A DNA stretch of 64,000 nucleotides from Isoetes taiwanensis. Its lineage: Eukaryota; Streptophyta; Lycopodiopsida; Isoetales; Isoetaceae. This document shows positions 1 to 11,300 of the stretch, piece after piece. Position 1 is the stretch's first letter. Each line of letters starts with the position of its first letter. The translations under genes and the position numbers were made by a program. The stretch covers positions 985,614-1,049,613 of the forward strand of contig JAJEKV010000031.1 of assembly GCA_021234155.1 (NCBI GenBank), read 5' to 3'. The notes beneath the pieces were generated by a model that worked only from the letters and a program-made list of their open reading frames with translations, did not search any database and was not told the origin of the DNA.

Positions 1-148
1 ACTATGCATTTGAGATGTGATAAGCTGACATTGATGCTTAATAGATCATGAGATTCTAGTTGTATAATGGACTGCAAAAATGCTCTATTGATTTTAAATC
101 GACCCATGAGGACGTGGGTTGAATTTTAGAAGGGGAGAATGTGACGGT
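1..148 (+). mobile_element. Possible tail of a Ty3/gypsy-like polyprotein and start of its 3' LTR
   Basis: The stretch around 105-148 reads GAGGACGTGGG, a stop, then AGGGGAGAATGTGAC. This layout (a short basic reading frame ending in a stop, a purine-rich tract, then TGTGAC) is what one sees at the polypurine tract and 3' LTR start of many plant Ty3/gypsy elements. No reverse transcriptase or integrase is in the window, so the body of the element would lie to the left. The fold-back element begins immediately after it. It may be only a chance purine-rich run; confidence is low. Confidence 0.25.
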
Positions 149-1166
149 CTTTCAGAATAATGGGATCAATCTGCTCTATCTTTATGGTAACTTTTACTTA
201 TGTTCTATTTATTTTATTGTGATCAAATTCAAAAGCTACAGGTGATGAAAGCCTCAAATGAATTCTAGTTTTTTTCTGGTTTGAATTCTAAAAATTTTTG
301 TCACACTGGGGAGGTGCGTCCCTAAGGCCCCGAAGGGTTCAAAATTTTTTTTGTGCAACACAAACCATTAACATCCAACATATAAAATTAAATCCCCAAC
401 ACATAACAACCAACACATAACAACCATTGACATTAACAACCAACACATAACAACCATTGACATTAATTAAGACAACCATTGGATCCAACACATTTAAATT
501 AAAAATCCCCCTTAAACCCCTTTGGTTTGGGTGCATATTCACCGCGGGGGGTAACTCCGCAACGAGAGGCGTTGGATAGGCATATTCACCCCTTATTCCT
601 TAATCTATACCGTATGTAAAGTTCCTCGCTTTGTGGGGTATGCAAGTACAAAATTTGCTATATTGTATAACAAGATTAAGCTAAAAATACTATAAGATTT
701 CAAGCGAATACTATATGGTGTTGATTTCAGACGCGTGCAAAATACAATTATGAGGGCTCACGCCCCACGTCACCCCCGTGAATATGCACCCAAACCAAAG
801 GGGGTTTAAGGGGATTTTAATTTAAATGTGTTGGATCCAATGGTTGTCTTAATTAATGTCAATGGTCAATATGGTTGTTAATGTCAATGGTTGTTATGTG
901 TTGGTTGTTGTGTGTTGGGGGATTTAATTCTTATATGTTGATGTTAATGGTTTGTGTTGCACAAAAAAATTTTTGAACCCTTCGGGCCTTAGGACGCCAC
1001 CCCCTCCCCCGGTGACAAAAAATTTTAGAATTCAAACCAAAAAACTAGAATTCATTTGAGGCTTTCATCACCTGTAGCTTTTGAATTTGATCACAATAAA
1101 ATAAATAGAACATAAGTAAAAGTTACCATAAAGATAGAGCGGTATTGATCCCATTATTCCCTGAAG
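149..1166. repeat. Large fold-back (inverted-repeat) element, arms about 400 bp
   Basis: The segment 149-547 is repeated in inverted orientation at about 765-1166, leaving a spacer of about 215 bp. The outer ends match as CTTTCAGAATAATGGG on the left and its near complement TTCCCTGAAG on the right. The inner ends match at the GGTTTGGGTGCATATTC motif. By eye the arms are over 90 percent identical, with a few small indels. Inside each arm is a direct repeat of a CAACACATAACAACCATTGA unit. There is no coding capacity and no clear target duplication. It could be a fold-back transposon, a large MITE, or two solo LTR fragments head to head. An RNA read through it would form a very long hairpin. Confidence 0.85.
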
Positions 1167-2504
1167 TCATAAAGTTTGCAACACAAAGAAAAACCCCCCT
1201 GTTATTATGCTACATATTGTTACTTCACGCTAAACTATTTCTCTTTGACAATGACACCATTGTTTATCAATCCATATGATTTTGGATGCTCCATCTCTAG
1301 CTTAAAGGTAATGCATGATTCATCTTACAGCCTCGGTTAAAGTTCCAAACCTACAATATAAATGCATTCTTGTGGCCAATTGCTTGACCGATCACAAGTG
1401 ACATGGAAAAGGGTGTGGAATAATCCGCTGTTGTGTGCAAGAATCCGTTTGTTGATTGAAGCTAAAGGTCGGTCACGCTATGAACAATCCGTGCACGGGA
1501 ATATCCAAGAGTTGGAAGCAAACAGAGGGCCTAAACTTGAATCTGCAAAGAAATCTTAGGAAGGAAACAAAGGGGGTTTTGCAAAGACTACATTGTAAAA
1601 ATCGAAACCAATACCTTGTAAAAAAAAACATTATGCTAATCAAGAAACATTAAAAAACAAATACCTTTGTAAGTGTGAGCAAAAAATCCATCTCGTGGTA
1701 ATAAAATCCACTCCGGCAATAAGAATCCAAGAGGGCAAGTACACATGCACACACATGCACATGCACTTGCACTTGCACATGCACAGTACACATGCACATG
1801 CACACACATGCACATGCATGTGCACATGCACATGCATACACTTGCGCAGTGTTCATGCACAAACACATGCAGAGAAAGACAACAACCCTCGGATTGTTCC
1901 AACCAACGAAAATCAACGGCCCATAAAGGGTGCACTCTAGAAATACTATTTAGTACACATCAACGAATACAACAACGAAATCATAGAAAAACCATGTGAA
2001 AAAACGTATAAAAATCTAAAAGTAACCCCCTGTTATTGTGCTACATATTTATGCATTATGTATTTTAGGGTATTATACCATTGTACCCACTGGTCAAGGC
2101 TGCTACGTGGGCTGCAGAGGCTCGTGCAGGAGCTTTCTCCAGGTTGTACTATTGCAACCAGCAATATTAAAATTAGCCAACTCAGTAGTAGTCAGAGGCA
2201 CAACATTTATAGCAGAGTGCCATTTTATACAACCTATCTTGGGATTATTTTCTTATGTAAAATAACTTGTTAAAAGCTCCAAGTGTTATTTTCATAATGG
2301 ATCTAGAGACCATTAAAATGGTTGTCAGATTGCATAAAGATGATGCAATAAGAGTTCGTATGCAGTTTAGTCAAGCATGCCTCATTACATGCACAAGTAG
2401 AGTGGATGTATTTTAGTTATACACAAAGTTCAAGCTTTATAAGACAATAAATGTTACGTTGTCTTTATGCCGAATGTATCAACTTTATTCATGTGGAGTA
2501 TTGT
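1167..2504. other. No recognisable gene; contains one simple repeat
   Basis: I see no protein family, splice-consistent exon series or RNA gene here. The open frames are short and differ in composition. The only structure is the CACATG-type simple repeat at 1738-1866 and a homopolymer T run at about 2505 that belongs to the next element. Confidence 0.5.
1738..1866. repeat. Degenerate (CACATG)n simple repeat
   Basis: About 130 bp made of CACATG, CACTTG and CATGCA hexamers. It is alternating purine-pyrimidine for most of its length and partly self-complementary around CATGCATGTGCACATG. The open frames crossing it on both strands encode only His/Thr/Cys or Cys/Met/Val repeats and are artefacts. 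Confidence 0.85.
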
Positions 2505-4036
2505 TTTTTTTTTTTTTGATGAACGTGGACCTTTATTACTCAAAAGAATACAAAGAGTACATGGGGGACTCAAAACCCAGTGGAGAAGATATCCACTAGA
2601 GCAACACTACCCACCACATATATAACATAGAAAAGCAGAGAATACAGATCACCATGAGCACAACTGTTTGCTATGAGTAGGTGTGAATCTGAAGATATTG
2701 CTCCCAAATGACACTTTTGATGTCATCCTTCAAGGAAGAACATTTGTACGCCTTCACAATGCGACTACGGGCATCGTTAAACACTTGCGTATCTGAAAAG
2801 AGCTATCCCTTGAAGATGAGGAGATTTCGTCTCTTCCAGATGGACCAGATGATCCAAGCAGATGCTAAGTGGAAAGCCTTCTTTGCCAACTTGTCCCAAG
2901 AACTAGGATAGACCGACAATAGGACCTGGCCGACTATTCAAGTCACAATGGAAAAGACTTCGTAAGCCACCGCCAAGCGGGTCGAACATGGTGACACAAG
3001 GAAAAGCGGTGCTCAATTGTCTCATCCCTCTCGCGTGCAAAGAGGGCATCACAAAGACTTCGGGCGAAATCGATGAACAAATGCGGTGTTTACCCGCCGA
3101 CGCATCTATGAGTGATCGCCACCATAAGATGGATAGCTTAGGATGAAGTAATTTATCCCATACCCATCGCTGCATCGCCCCTTTAATGCGAGGCTCGAGG
3201 ATAACTAAAGGCCACTTTGGCGATGGAGGCAACACCTCGATGAAGCAGGGACCACATACATCGAGTGCACCAAGTGCTCCTCCTTAACATTGCCATGAAC
3301 CACCCAGAGTGGGGAGCCACGCCTTGTGGGTGTGGAGGAAGTGTAGCAGCTACTTTTTCCCAAATGCTCCGGTCCCAACGAAGGAGAAGGAACTTCAATT
3401 TGAACGCATTCCACGTCAACAATCTTGTCTCATTATACCATGCAGATACCGTGAGCACACCTGCTGCTCGCCACCGATGTTGCGTCAATGGATGGACCCG
3501 AAGAGAGACCGGGGGGGACAATCGCATGACCGTCACCCAAAGGGATCCACCAACAACCGGCCGTAGGATCTGTGGGGCCATTGGATGGAACGAAACAAAG
3601 TGCGCCGCAGTCTCCCAAGCGACTAGCAACCCCTTGAGGAAAGGAGATGCATTAGGATATGGAGAAAGTGGATAGAATAATGCCCATGGGAGGAGAGGCT
3701 TAATGGATGGAGAGCCAAAGGAAATGCACCTCATGTGGAGTATTGTCATCAGTTGGACAATTTGTTTTCCCTTGTGCATGGAGAAACTCCAACCAGATTA
3801 AGTACAACTTAACATTCTCATCCATGTACAGTGCCTATTCCAGTTCTAACATGCCACCCGGGCTGATCAGGCCATGCAGCCAATGCGGGCGGGGTTTGCC
3901 TCATGTACACACCTTTCCATGCTGCATCTAGCATCGGAAGACCACTTTTGCCATGTAGCACGACAAAGAATCTAGACAGGATAACAATGCCCGATGTCAC
4001 GCACAAACACAACCGCAAGCCCAAGCCACTGCACAT
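2505..4036 (-). mobile_element. Degraded LINE, 3' part of ORF2 with zf-RVT-like end
   Basis: Read on the minus strand this begins near 4036 with a frame containing ILSRFFVVLHGKSGLPMLDAAWK. It continues through 3779-3183 with motifs such as GSPSIKPLLPWALFYPLSP, then 3235-2903 with WDKLLHPKLSILWWRSLID. That is the order seen in the C-terminal half of plant L1-type ORF2 ahead of and within the zf-RVT domain. Frames change several times, so it is a pseudogene. A T run at 2505-2518 on the plus strand is the expected poly(A) tail of a minus-strand LINE. The upstream reverse transcriptase and endonuclease are absent, so the copy is 5' truncated. It is a different family from the LINEs at 30-47 kb. 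Confidence 0.6.
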
Positions 4037-5300
4037 GGACTCCGGCCTTGGAGACTATGCACTTATGCAATATTTCACATTCCACATGTTGCAATGCCAC
4101 AATAATTATATTTTCCAATTTGGTTATGCCATGTAGAAGTATCATATTTGAATGCATTCATAATGCTTTGGTACTCTTTGCTCTGTGCTGAGCATATATT
4201 TAATGTGGAATATTGACAACATGTGGGTTCTGCACAGTGGGACTCTCTTATAGTAAGTTGTTCTATATGAGGATGGTTCTCATAACTGCATTCTTCGATG
4301 CATGATGCTTATATATGATGTCTTGGCCATTTATTAGCACCTTTAAACCCCACTTAGTCTTTATGACTAACCCCACATGTTTATGGTGTAAGCAGATAGA
4401 CATGAGGCTTGAAGGAATGTCAAGCAGTTCAGAGCCTCAATTGAGTTAGAAGTCTGGAAGGTCTTTATGAGCCTTTAGCAAGGCCTTGTTATTGTCTTAT
4501 AAAACTTAACCCGTGGACTCTTAGAGCATAAAGTATTGTCAATGTACAAAGCATGATATTACATATTTGGGAGTTGAGCTCATAGGTGTTATTGGATATG
4601 GTTTGGAGTAAAGATTCAATTTTTTACCTTGAGTATGGCTTAAGAATTGTATTATCCAACTCATATATACGAACTTGTTATTGCAAGCCTTGATGGGATC
4701 TTGGGTTACCTGGAGGGCTAACTAGGGAGGCCCGTTACATCAGTGCCTTGAGAAAATACAAAGCCAGTTATTAAACTGAACGAAGTCACAATTGCTACAA
4801 TTCTTGCAGTCTGTGGGCATGCTGATTTATTGAATTTGGCTTTATATATTTTAGGATTATGATAGAAGACCATTGCGGCATCCCATATGCTCATCATTAT
4901 GCCTGCATTGCTGATCTTTTCGCCGCATGGGGCGTCTGAAGGAGGTAGAAACTTTATTAGAAATTAGCCAACCGAATGTAATAGTTTAAGAACTTTGCTT
5001 GTGTATACAAGCCACATGGCAACATTGAAATCAGTAGGCAATGCTATGATTAAATTACACAATTAGATCCCCAATATAGTGGTGCATACATGCTCATGAT
5101 AGGCATTTATTTTGATGATGAACAGGGATGTGATGCCTACCTTGTTAATACAAGATGTGTCACATCACGTGATATGGCATGACCATGTATTATTGAATTT
5201 GTCAATATTCAAGCTTGTATGTCTACATGTTGTGTTTTGAAACTTTAGAGATATGTGACATCTCACTATTAACCAATTTTGCCATGTACAACCATTTAGT
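4037..5300. other. No recognisable gene
   Basis: AT-rich sequence with no open frame above about 60 codons that resembles a protein family, and no repeat that I can pair within the window. Confidence 0.5.
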
Positions 5301-6010
5301 GACGTTGAAACTATGTGGATGGTTAACCCCCCTGGTCCAGGGAAATTTGAGGATGCTTGCAATATTGAATTGGCTACTTCATAATTTACCCAACCCCCCG
5401 TGCCCATCCTTAAGGAATTCCCATGGCCAATGTCAGCATGCTGTTGGAGTTCTGCTTCCTTGTTGGCCAAGTTCCATCTCTTCATTAGTGGCTTAAGTGT
5501 GATGATTGAATTTGGCACATGTCTAACTGGAGCTATGCATTTCTCAATGCTTATAATCTGCACCCCCCCCCCCCCCCAACCCCCGTGGTCCAAAAAGCAT
5601 CATATGAGCAAATGTGTGTGTCTTCTAGGCTGCATATAACTTGTATCTCTTTATCATCTTGATGTTGAAACTATGTGGATGGTTAACCCCCTCGGTCCGG
5701 GAAATTTGAGGATGCTTGCAATATTGAATTGCCTACTTCATAATTCACCCAACCCCGCATGCCCATCCTTAAGGAATTCCCATGGCCAATGTCAACATGA
5801 TGTTGGAGTTCTGCGTCCTTGTTGCCCAAGTTCCATCTCTTCATTAGTGGCTTAAGTGTGATGATTGAATGTGGCACATGTCTAACTGGAGCTATGCATT
5901 TCTCAATGCTTATAATCAGCCGCCCTCCCCTCCCCCCAAAAAGCATCATATGAGCAAATGTGTGTGTCTTCTAGGCTGCATATAACTTGTATCTCTTTAT
6001 CATCTTGCTG
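5301..6010. repeat. Tandem duplication, two units of about 345-360 bp
   Basis: Unit 1 is 5301-5660 and unit 2 is 5661 to about 6010. Both start GA(C/T)GTTGAAACTATGTGG and end TTGTATCTCTTTATCATCTTG. They differ by scattered substitutions and by a C-rich tract (13 or more C in unit 1 near 5563, shorter in unit 2 near 5923). On the minus strand both units keep a related frame containing SIEKCIAPVRHVP and LKPLMKRWNL. The duplicated piece may therefore once have been coding, possibly part of the DDE element just to the right, but I cannot name it. Confidence 0.85.
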
Positions 6011-6399
6011 GGCCTGGCTGTGGTCATCCATATGGGGGCTAAGAAGAGGACTACTAGGTGGGGGCATTTGATCTATCCCAGGGAATATTTCTTGATTGCA
6101 AACTTGAATTGGGCTCAGACCTTGCCTCATCCTCAATCTGTTCCTCAATTATAGCCTCCTTTCCTTCACTTCCTCACTCAATGGCCTTTGGACACCAAAA
6201 GCAATAGCAACTTTAGATAGTACACTACGGTACATGAAGTCTCTTATCTAACTGCACTAGCCTCAAAAGCAATATCAACCTGCTTCCTGCTCTCCCTTCC
6301 TGCTCTATTCGGCTGTGCCCTTTTGGCAGCCTCTTCCCTTTAGCCTTTTTCGAGCTGCAAGTTGCTTCTTTCTTCTCCTTTTCATCCTTAGCCCTTCTA

Positions 6400-6965
6400 G
6401 CCATTTTAATTGCCAAGGCTCGACAAAAACCATCACTTGATATGTCCACTCTTCCTCCCAGATCTGAAGCAAGTCCTCTCTTCCTTGCCCTAATGCCCTG
6501 TGATGGCTGCATACATGCTGGAGAGGATACTTGCAAACATGTCCAAGATCTGCCAACATATGTGTGTTGCACCTGGTAGGCAAGGACACCATGTGCATCT
6601 ATGTGCTCATCTCCAATTGTATATGTGTGCTGGACATTCATTGGCTGGGCTGTTTGCTTTGGATGTGTGTTGGTTGTGCTTCTCATAATTGCTGCACATC
6701 CGCCATGTTGAACCCTTCCAATTCATCTTCTTCGTCCTCTTTATGGTGGTCTTCTTCGCCTTGCTCCTTGTTGTTGTAATATGCTCTATAAAAACCCTTC
6801 CAAACCTTGAACTCTCTTGGCCTTGCTTAACCCTTTCAGGATTGAAGGGCCAAATGCCCATTGCATTGAACCCTGCCTTAACATTGTGTGGTGTTAGGCA
6901 GGCCTAAGTCTTTTGAATGCTGCTTTGAATGGAGCAAAGCACGTCACATCCAAGGGTTGTAACCT
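6400..6965 (-). pseudogene. Remnant of pogo/Tigger-like DDE transposase, C-terminal part
   Basis: Minus-strand frames give QPLDVTCFAPFKAAFKRL at about 6961-6904. After a frame change they give NVKAGFNAMGIWPFNPERV at about 6888-6830. The pair Q-P-L-D-V followed 40-60 residues later by G-I-x-P-F-N-P is characteristic of the end of the DDE_1 (CENP-B/pogo/Tigger) transposase domain. Further on, a Lys/Glu-rich tail (MARRAKDEKEKKEATCSSKK, about 6416-6357) fits the usual charged C-terminus. The catalytic region lies upstream and is missing or unrecognisable past 6965. Several stops and shifts show that the copy is dead. Confidence 0.55.
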
Positions 6966-8396
6966 GTAGGCTTAATGGTTGTTACGAATAATCAACTTGG
7001 AAAACTAAAACTGCAATCATAAATGACAATCCTTATCTATGTAAAAGAACCTCTTGCCATTATCATTTTTTTGTTGAAGGATGAAAACAAGTTTATGAAT
7101 CAAAAGTAGGAACAAAATGTACATATCTCGATAGCTGTGTAAGCATAAGAAGATGCCACTGAAACACGACCTTGAAGCACTATACACTTATTTCAACATA
7201 GGAAATCAATGATAAAAATTAATTTGGAAATACTGAATCAAGATATGGTCACGTATGGCTTAAGGGGGGAACACCCATAAGCCAGCCCCTTAGTGTATTT
7301 CTAAGCAACTACTAGCATTCGTGTGTATTTCTTTTTACATATATTGAAAAACCCGTTCTCGTGCACTTTGACGGTTTGTACGCAAAACACAAGTGCATCC
7401 CTTCCGTATTATTTTAGATAGCTAGGATCTCGAGGTTCTTCTACATAGGAAAATTTTGACATATAAATAGAAATGCGAATATGCCAAATGTCAAAACCAC
7501 AAATATCAAATCTTGTGATGCTCAAAATGCCAAAGCCCACTCCCTGCCTAACAAAGAAAAAGAAGAAAAATGGGAGAAAAAGAAATGGAAGTTGGGTATC
7601 CACTAATGAAGCGCATTCCCTTTCCTCTCAATAGTCAAAGATAACTAGTCTCTTATTGGTATGCATAAAGTTTCGATTGTGAATTTACAACAGTCCATTT
7701 CAGAACATTAGGTGCACACAGGATTCACAAGTGACACAGACAATGTTTGTAGTTGGCCTCCATATAGGTCCTAGCTACACGTTTCGATTGACTTGATTCA
7801 GACTGCTAGTGTAGGAGATTGAAATACAACAGGAGGACTGTACAAATTTCCAAATTGGAAACTTGAAATATCCAACTAAACATTAGAAAGCTTCACATAA
7901 GCTTTCGTTTTAGTGGAATTTTAATGACATAATCAATCCTGGGGCACAGTAAATTAGGGCTTGAAATTCAGATATTGAACTTGACTTTAGTAGTGGCTTT
8001 GTTCTTAAAAAAAAGTGTTGAAACAAATAAAACAAATTTACATAACAGGAAAATTTCCATTTATTACGACCATGGCGCCGGCTCAGTCTAAACAACGCCT
8101 TAGCGATGTGCTCCGGCGAATCAATTCTCCAATTCCAAGCCTGGTCCAAATCATCGCATTCTGATCCTTTCATCCATTTCTTGCATTCATAAATGCGGCA
8201 TTTCGCCGGTTTCAGACTTCACGGCCATGGCGAGGAGTACCTGATATATCTATCGATCTGCACAAAATTTCGCAAATGTGGGGACAATGAGTTCCTAAAC
8301 TAGATCGAGCATTTGATGGAAAAAATGCATGCGATGAACGTGAATTTTCTATACGTGATTTGATCGGCAAATCTTTGAAGTATTTCAGCAAAAAGA
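6966..8396. other. Intergenic and presumed 5' flank of the tomosyn-like gene
   Basis: No protein-coding signal is recognisable. The last 300 bp (about 8080-8396) are richer in CpG than their surroundings (GGCGCCGGC, CTCCGGCG, TTCGCCGG). They lead directly into the first coding exon, so they are the likely promoter and 5' leader. No single TATA box or start site stands out. Confidence 0.4.
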
Positions 8397-11300
8397 ATGT
8401 TCGTAAAGAAGCTTATTCAAAAGGTAAGTACTATCAACTGTTTGTGCTCTAAAGGAATTTAGTAATTCAGATATGTTTTAAATTCAAAACACAGTGGAAG
8501 TCTCTTCAATGCTATTATTCATGTTAGAACTGCGAGAAAATATGGTCAGGGAGGGGAATTTTATGGTAGATCTGTGAAACGAGTGTGGATTGTTTGAGCT
8601 GCAGAGACACATTTTCGTTTTCCCAGGGAACGGGATGGTTGATTCTGTAAATATAAATATTCTTGGAACATACACATTTATCAATAAGCATTAGATACAT
8701 CTCTGAAGGAATAGGTGTTTATTTTCCTCAAAAGGCAAGGTAATGGGTGAAAGATTTCAATGTTTACTAATCGGCTGGAGATCCATGTGGTATTGAACGT
8801 GGCCTGGAGTCTATGTGGATGAAATCTTCTTAATTTTGGTATTTGCATACCAAGAACTTGGACAACAGTGATATGCATAGGGTCCTTAGGTTTGCACAAA
8901 GACAAAGTTATTTATATTAGCTAGTAGTTAACTTCTCTAACATTTTATGGGATATTCCTGTTTGAGCTTGCAGTCTCCAGTACGAGCTGGGAAGCTGAAG
9001 TCTTTACAATTGAACCCACAGATTGATGTGCATCATGGAATACCACCAACGTCTTCAGTTCTTGCCTTCGAGCCTATACAAAGATTGCTTGCCATTGGCT
9101 CACGGTATGTTATATTTCATTGCAGGACTCCTTTCATTTGGTGCCATTGGCTTGTTAAGGGATGTCATAACAATTTGTCTGGAACTTCAGTAAAATCAGC
9201 TCAAGTCCAAATGGTTGATCGTTAGGTTCTGTGCAAAATCACAAAAGTTACGTAGACCATCAGGGTTGAATTTGTTATTCCACACCATTTATTTGTGTGT
9301 TCAGTCTCAAGTGTCTATAGAACTGGAACAACTAATTAGAAAGTCTGGTCTATTTGTCTTTTAACATGCCAAGAGAATTTACAGTCCTACTGGATAAGTT
9401 AACCATAAAATCCCTTTGAAAACAATGTCGTAATTACTTTCTTGGAAAAGGAGCACACACTCACTTCAAGTTAATAGAGTTTATGCTGTTATGTGTCCTG
9501 AACAGGCGCCATTCAGGTGTTACAGTCAAGATGCTTATCATAACGTTCATGTTGTCATCCTTGTCTATTTTAGTTATGAATATTTTCTAATCATGATGCT
9601 TATGTGGACGTTTCCAGTCGTGGACAAATAAAGATTTTTGGAGGTGAAGGCATTGAATCTCTGCTGGAGTCACCAGTCCATGCTCCTTGCAGATTTCTTG
9701 AAGTAGGTGTTTCTTGCAGTCAAAGTCTTTTGTTTATCAGATTTTATCTGTTACATGGCAAATCATTAAGTTGGTTTGCTCTGTTGGACTGCAGCTGACA
9801 GTGCAATTGTCTGTTAAGTGAAAGTGTGTCTATCTTGTCTTCTATTTGGGGTGCTAAATGCACTTCTTTTTGGTTATGATAATAGTGATGAACAAAATGT
9901 ACCAAAAGAAATTGGCTGTCTTATTGTTAATTATTTATTTCTACGGTCAGTATGGCTGAAAAGCACTTGTGCACTTGGTTTATGGTTTATTCTACTTGCA
10001 CAATTTGGGTAAGTTTTATTTCACAAAGATGATCCACATGTATATCTACTTCTGAATGCCGGTCTTCCCAATTTGAAGAAGGGGAATTATGTCTTGGTAG
10101 TATTGCTTAAAACTTTTCTTTTGTATGTGAAAGTCTTCTTGTATCTGGAAGATGTTCGTGATTTATAATACATTTGGATGGCATAGAAAAATGTAGGGAT
10201 GTCTGGTTCTAAGCTGCCTATTTTCTAATGAAACTAAACAGGAATAATTTGCCATGCAGTTTTTCAATAATAAAGGTCTTCTTGTTCGCGTTACCACGCT
10301 TAACGACGTTGAGGTAACAAATTTTGCAAAATATTACCAAAGCCTTTTTAACAGCATTGTCAAGTTTTGAACCTGTGCAATTCCTTTTATTTTGCATTTT
10401 ATAGGTTTGGGATTTTGAGAGGAGGGAAATTATTTGCGCATGCAAATGGGAAAATGGCATCACTGCCTTTTCTATTATTCAAGGCAGTTCATTCATGTAG
10501 GTTTCTTTTTTGTACTGTTTCTATTTAAATGTCCTGTATTAACTCTATATACCAGCAAATTCTTAGAGAACAATTGTAATGTTGGATGCAGGTACGTAGG
10601 AGATGAGGATGGCCATGTAGCTGTTCTGCATTTCAGTTATGAGAAACGTTTGCTTTCCCGGATGCCATATTGTATTCCAGTGCATGCTACTTTGGGTAGG
10701 CATTTATTACAGGTTGGACTGAGTTCTGGCCTTCTCCATTTGGAGGATGCACATGATAGATCTAACTTAAATTTGTTCATGTTGGACTGCAGGGGGTCTA
10801 ATAAAGCAAGGTGGTGTTGCAGCTCCTTCAATTGTTAGCGTCCTTCCGCAAGTGAATGCCGTGTACAGCAGGCAAGTGGGCAGCTTCATAATTCCACACA
10901 GGATGGTGACTTGTTCAGTGAAGTGAAACGTCGTTCTAGCTTAGTGAATAGTTGCAATGAAGAAGTCAGAAATATCTGCATTTTTATGCGCATGTGTGCA
11001 CCTGCACATCTGTTGTCATTATTTCCTTTCGATTCATGTAGTTGAGAATTTTTTTTTCTTGTGCATAATTCCTTTTTGTTCCAGTAAGGTGCCTTCTTTA
11101 TGCTATTCATTATGTTGTAGGGTGCTCATTGTATATGGGAATGGGTTAATAGTGCTTTGGGGACTCCATGAGAATGAAGTGTTGGCAGTCCGTGGTGGAA
11201 CAGACACTCAACAAGCAAAACTGGCTGAGCATGCTGCTGGTTTGCCTCAAAGACGTGCAAGCACTCTCAGGATGTTTCTTGCTGGAGTAGATGAGGACGA

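Noticed and set aside
339-542. Minus-strand frame in the fold-back arm
   Set aside because: Low-complexity translation of a repeat arm with internal direct repeats; not protein-like.
1636-1999. Several His/Thr- or Cys/Met-rich frames
   Set aside because: Artefacts of the CACATG simple repeat.
3265-3675. 136-codon plus-strand frame
   Set aside because: Shadow of the LINE remnant, which reads convincingly on the minus strand.
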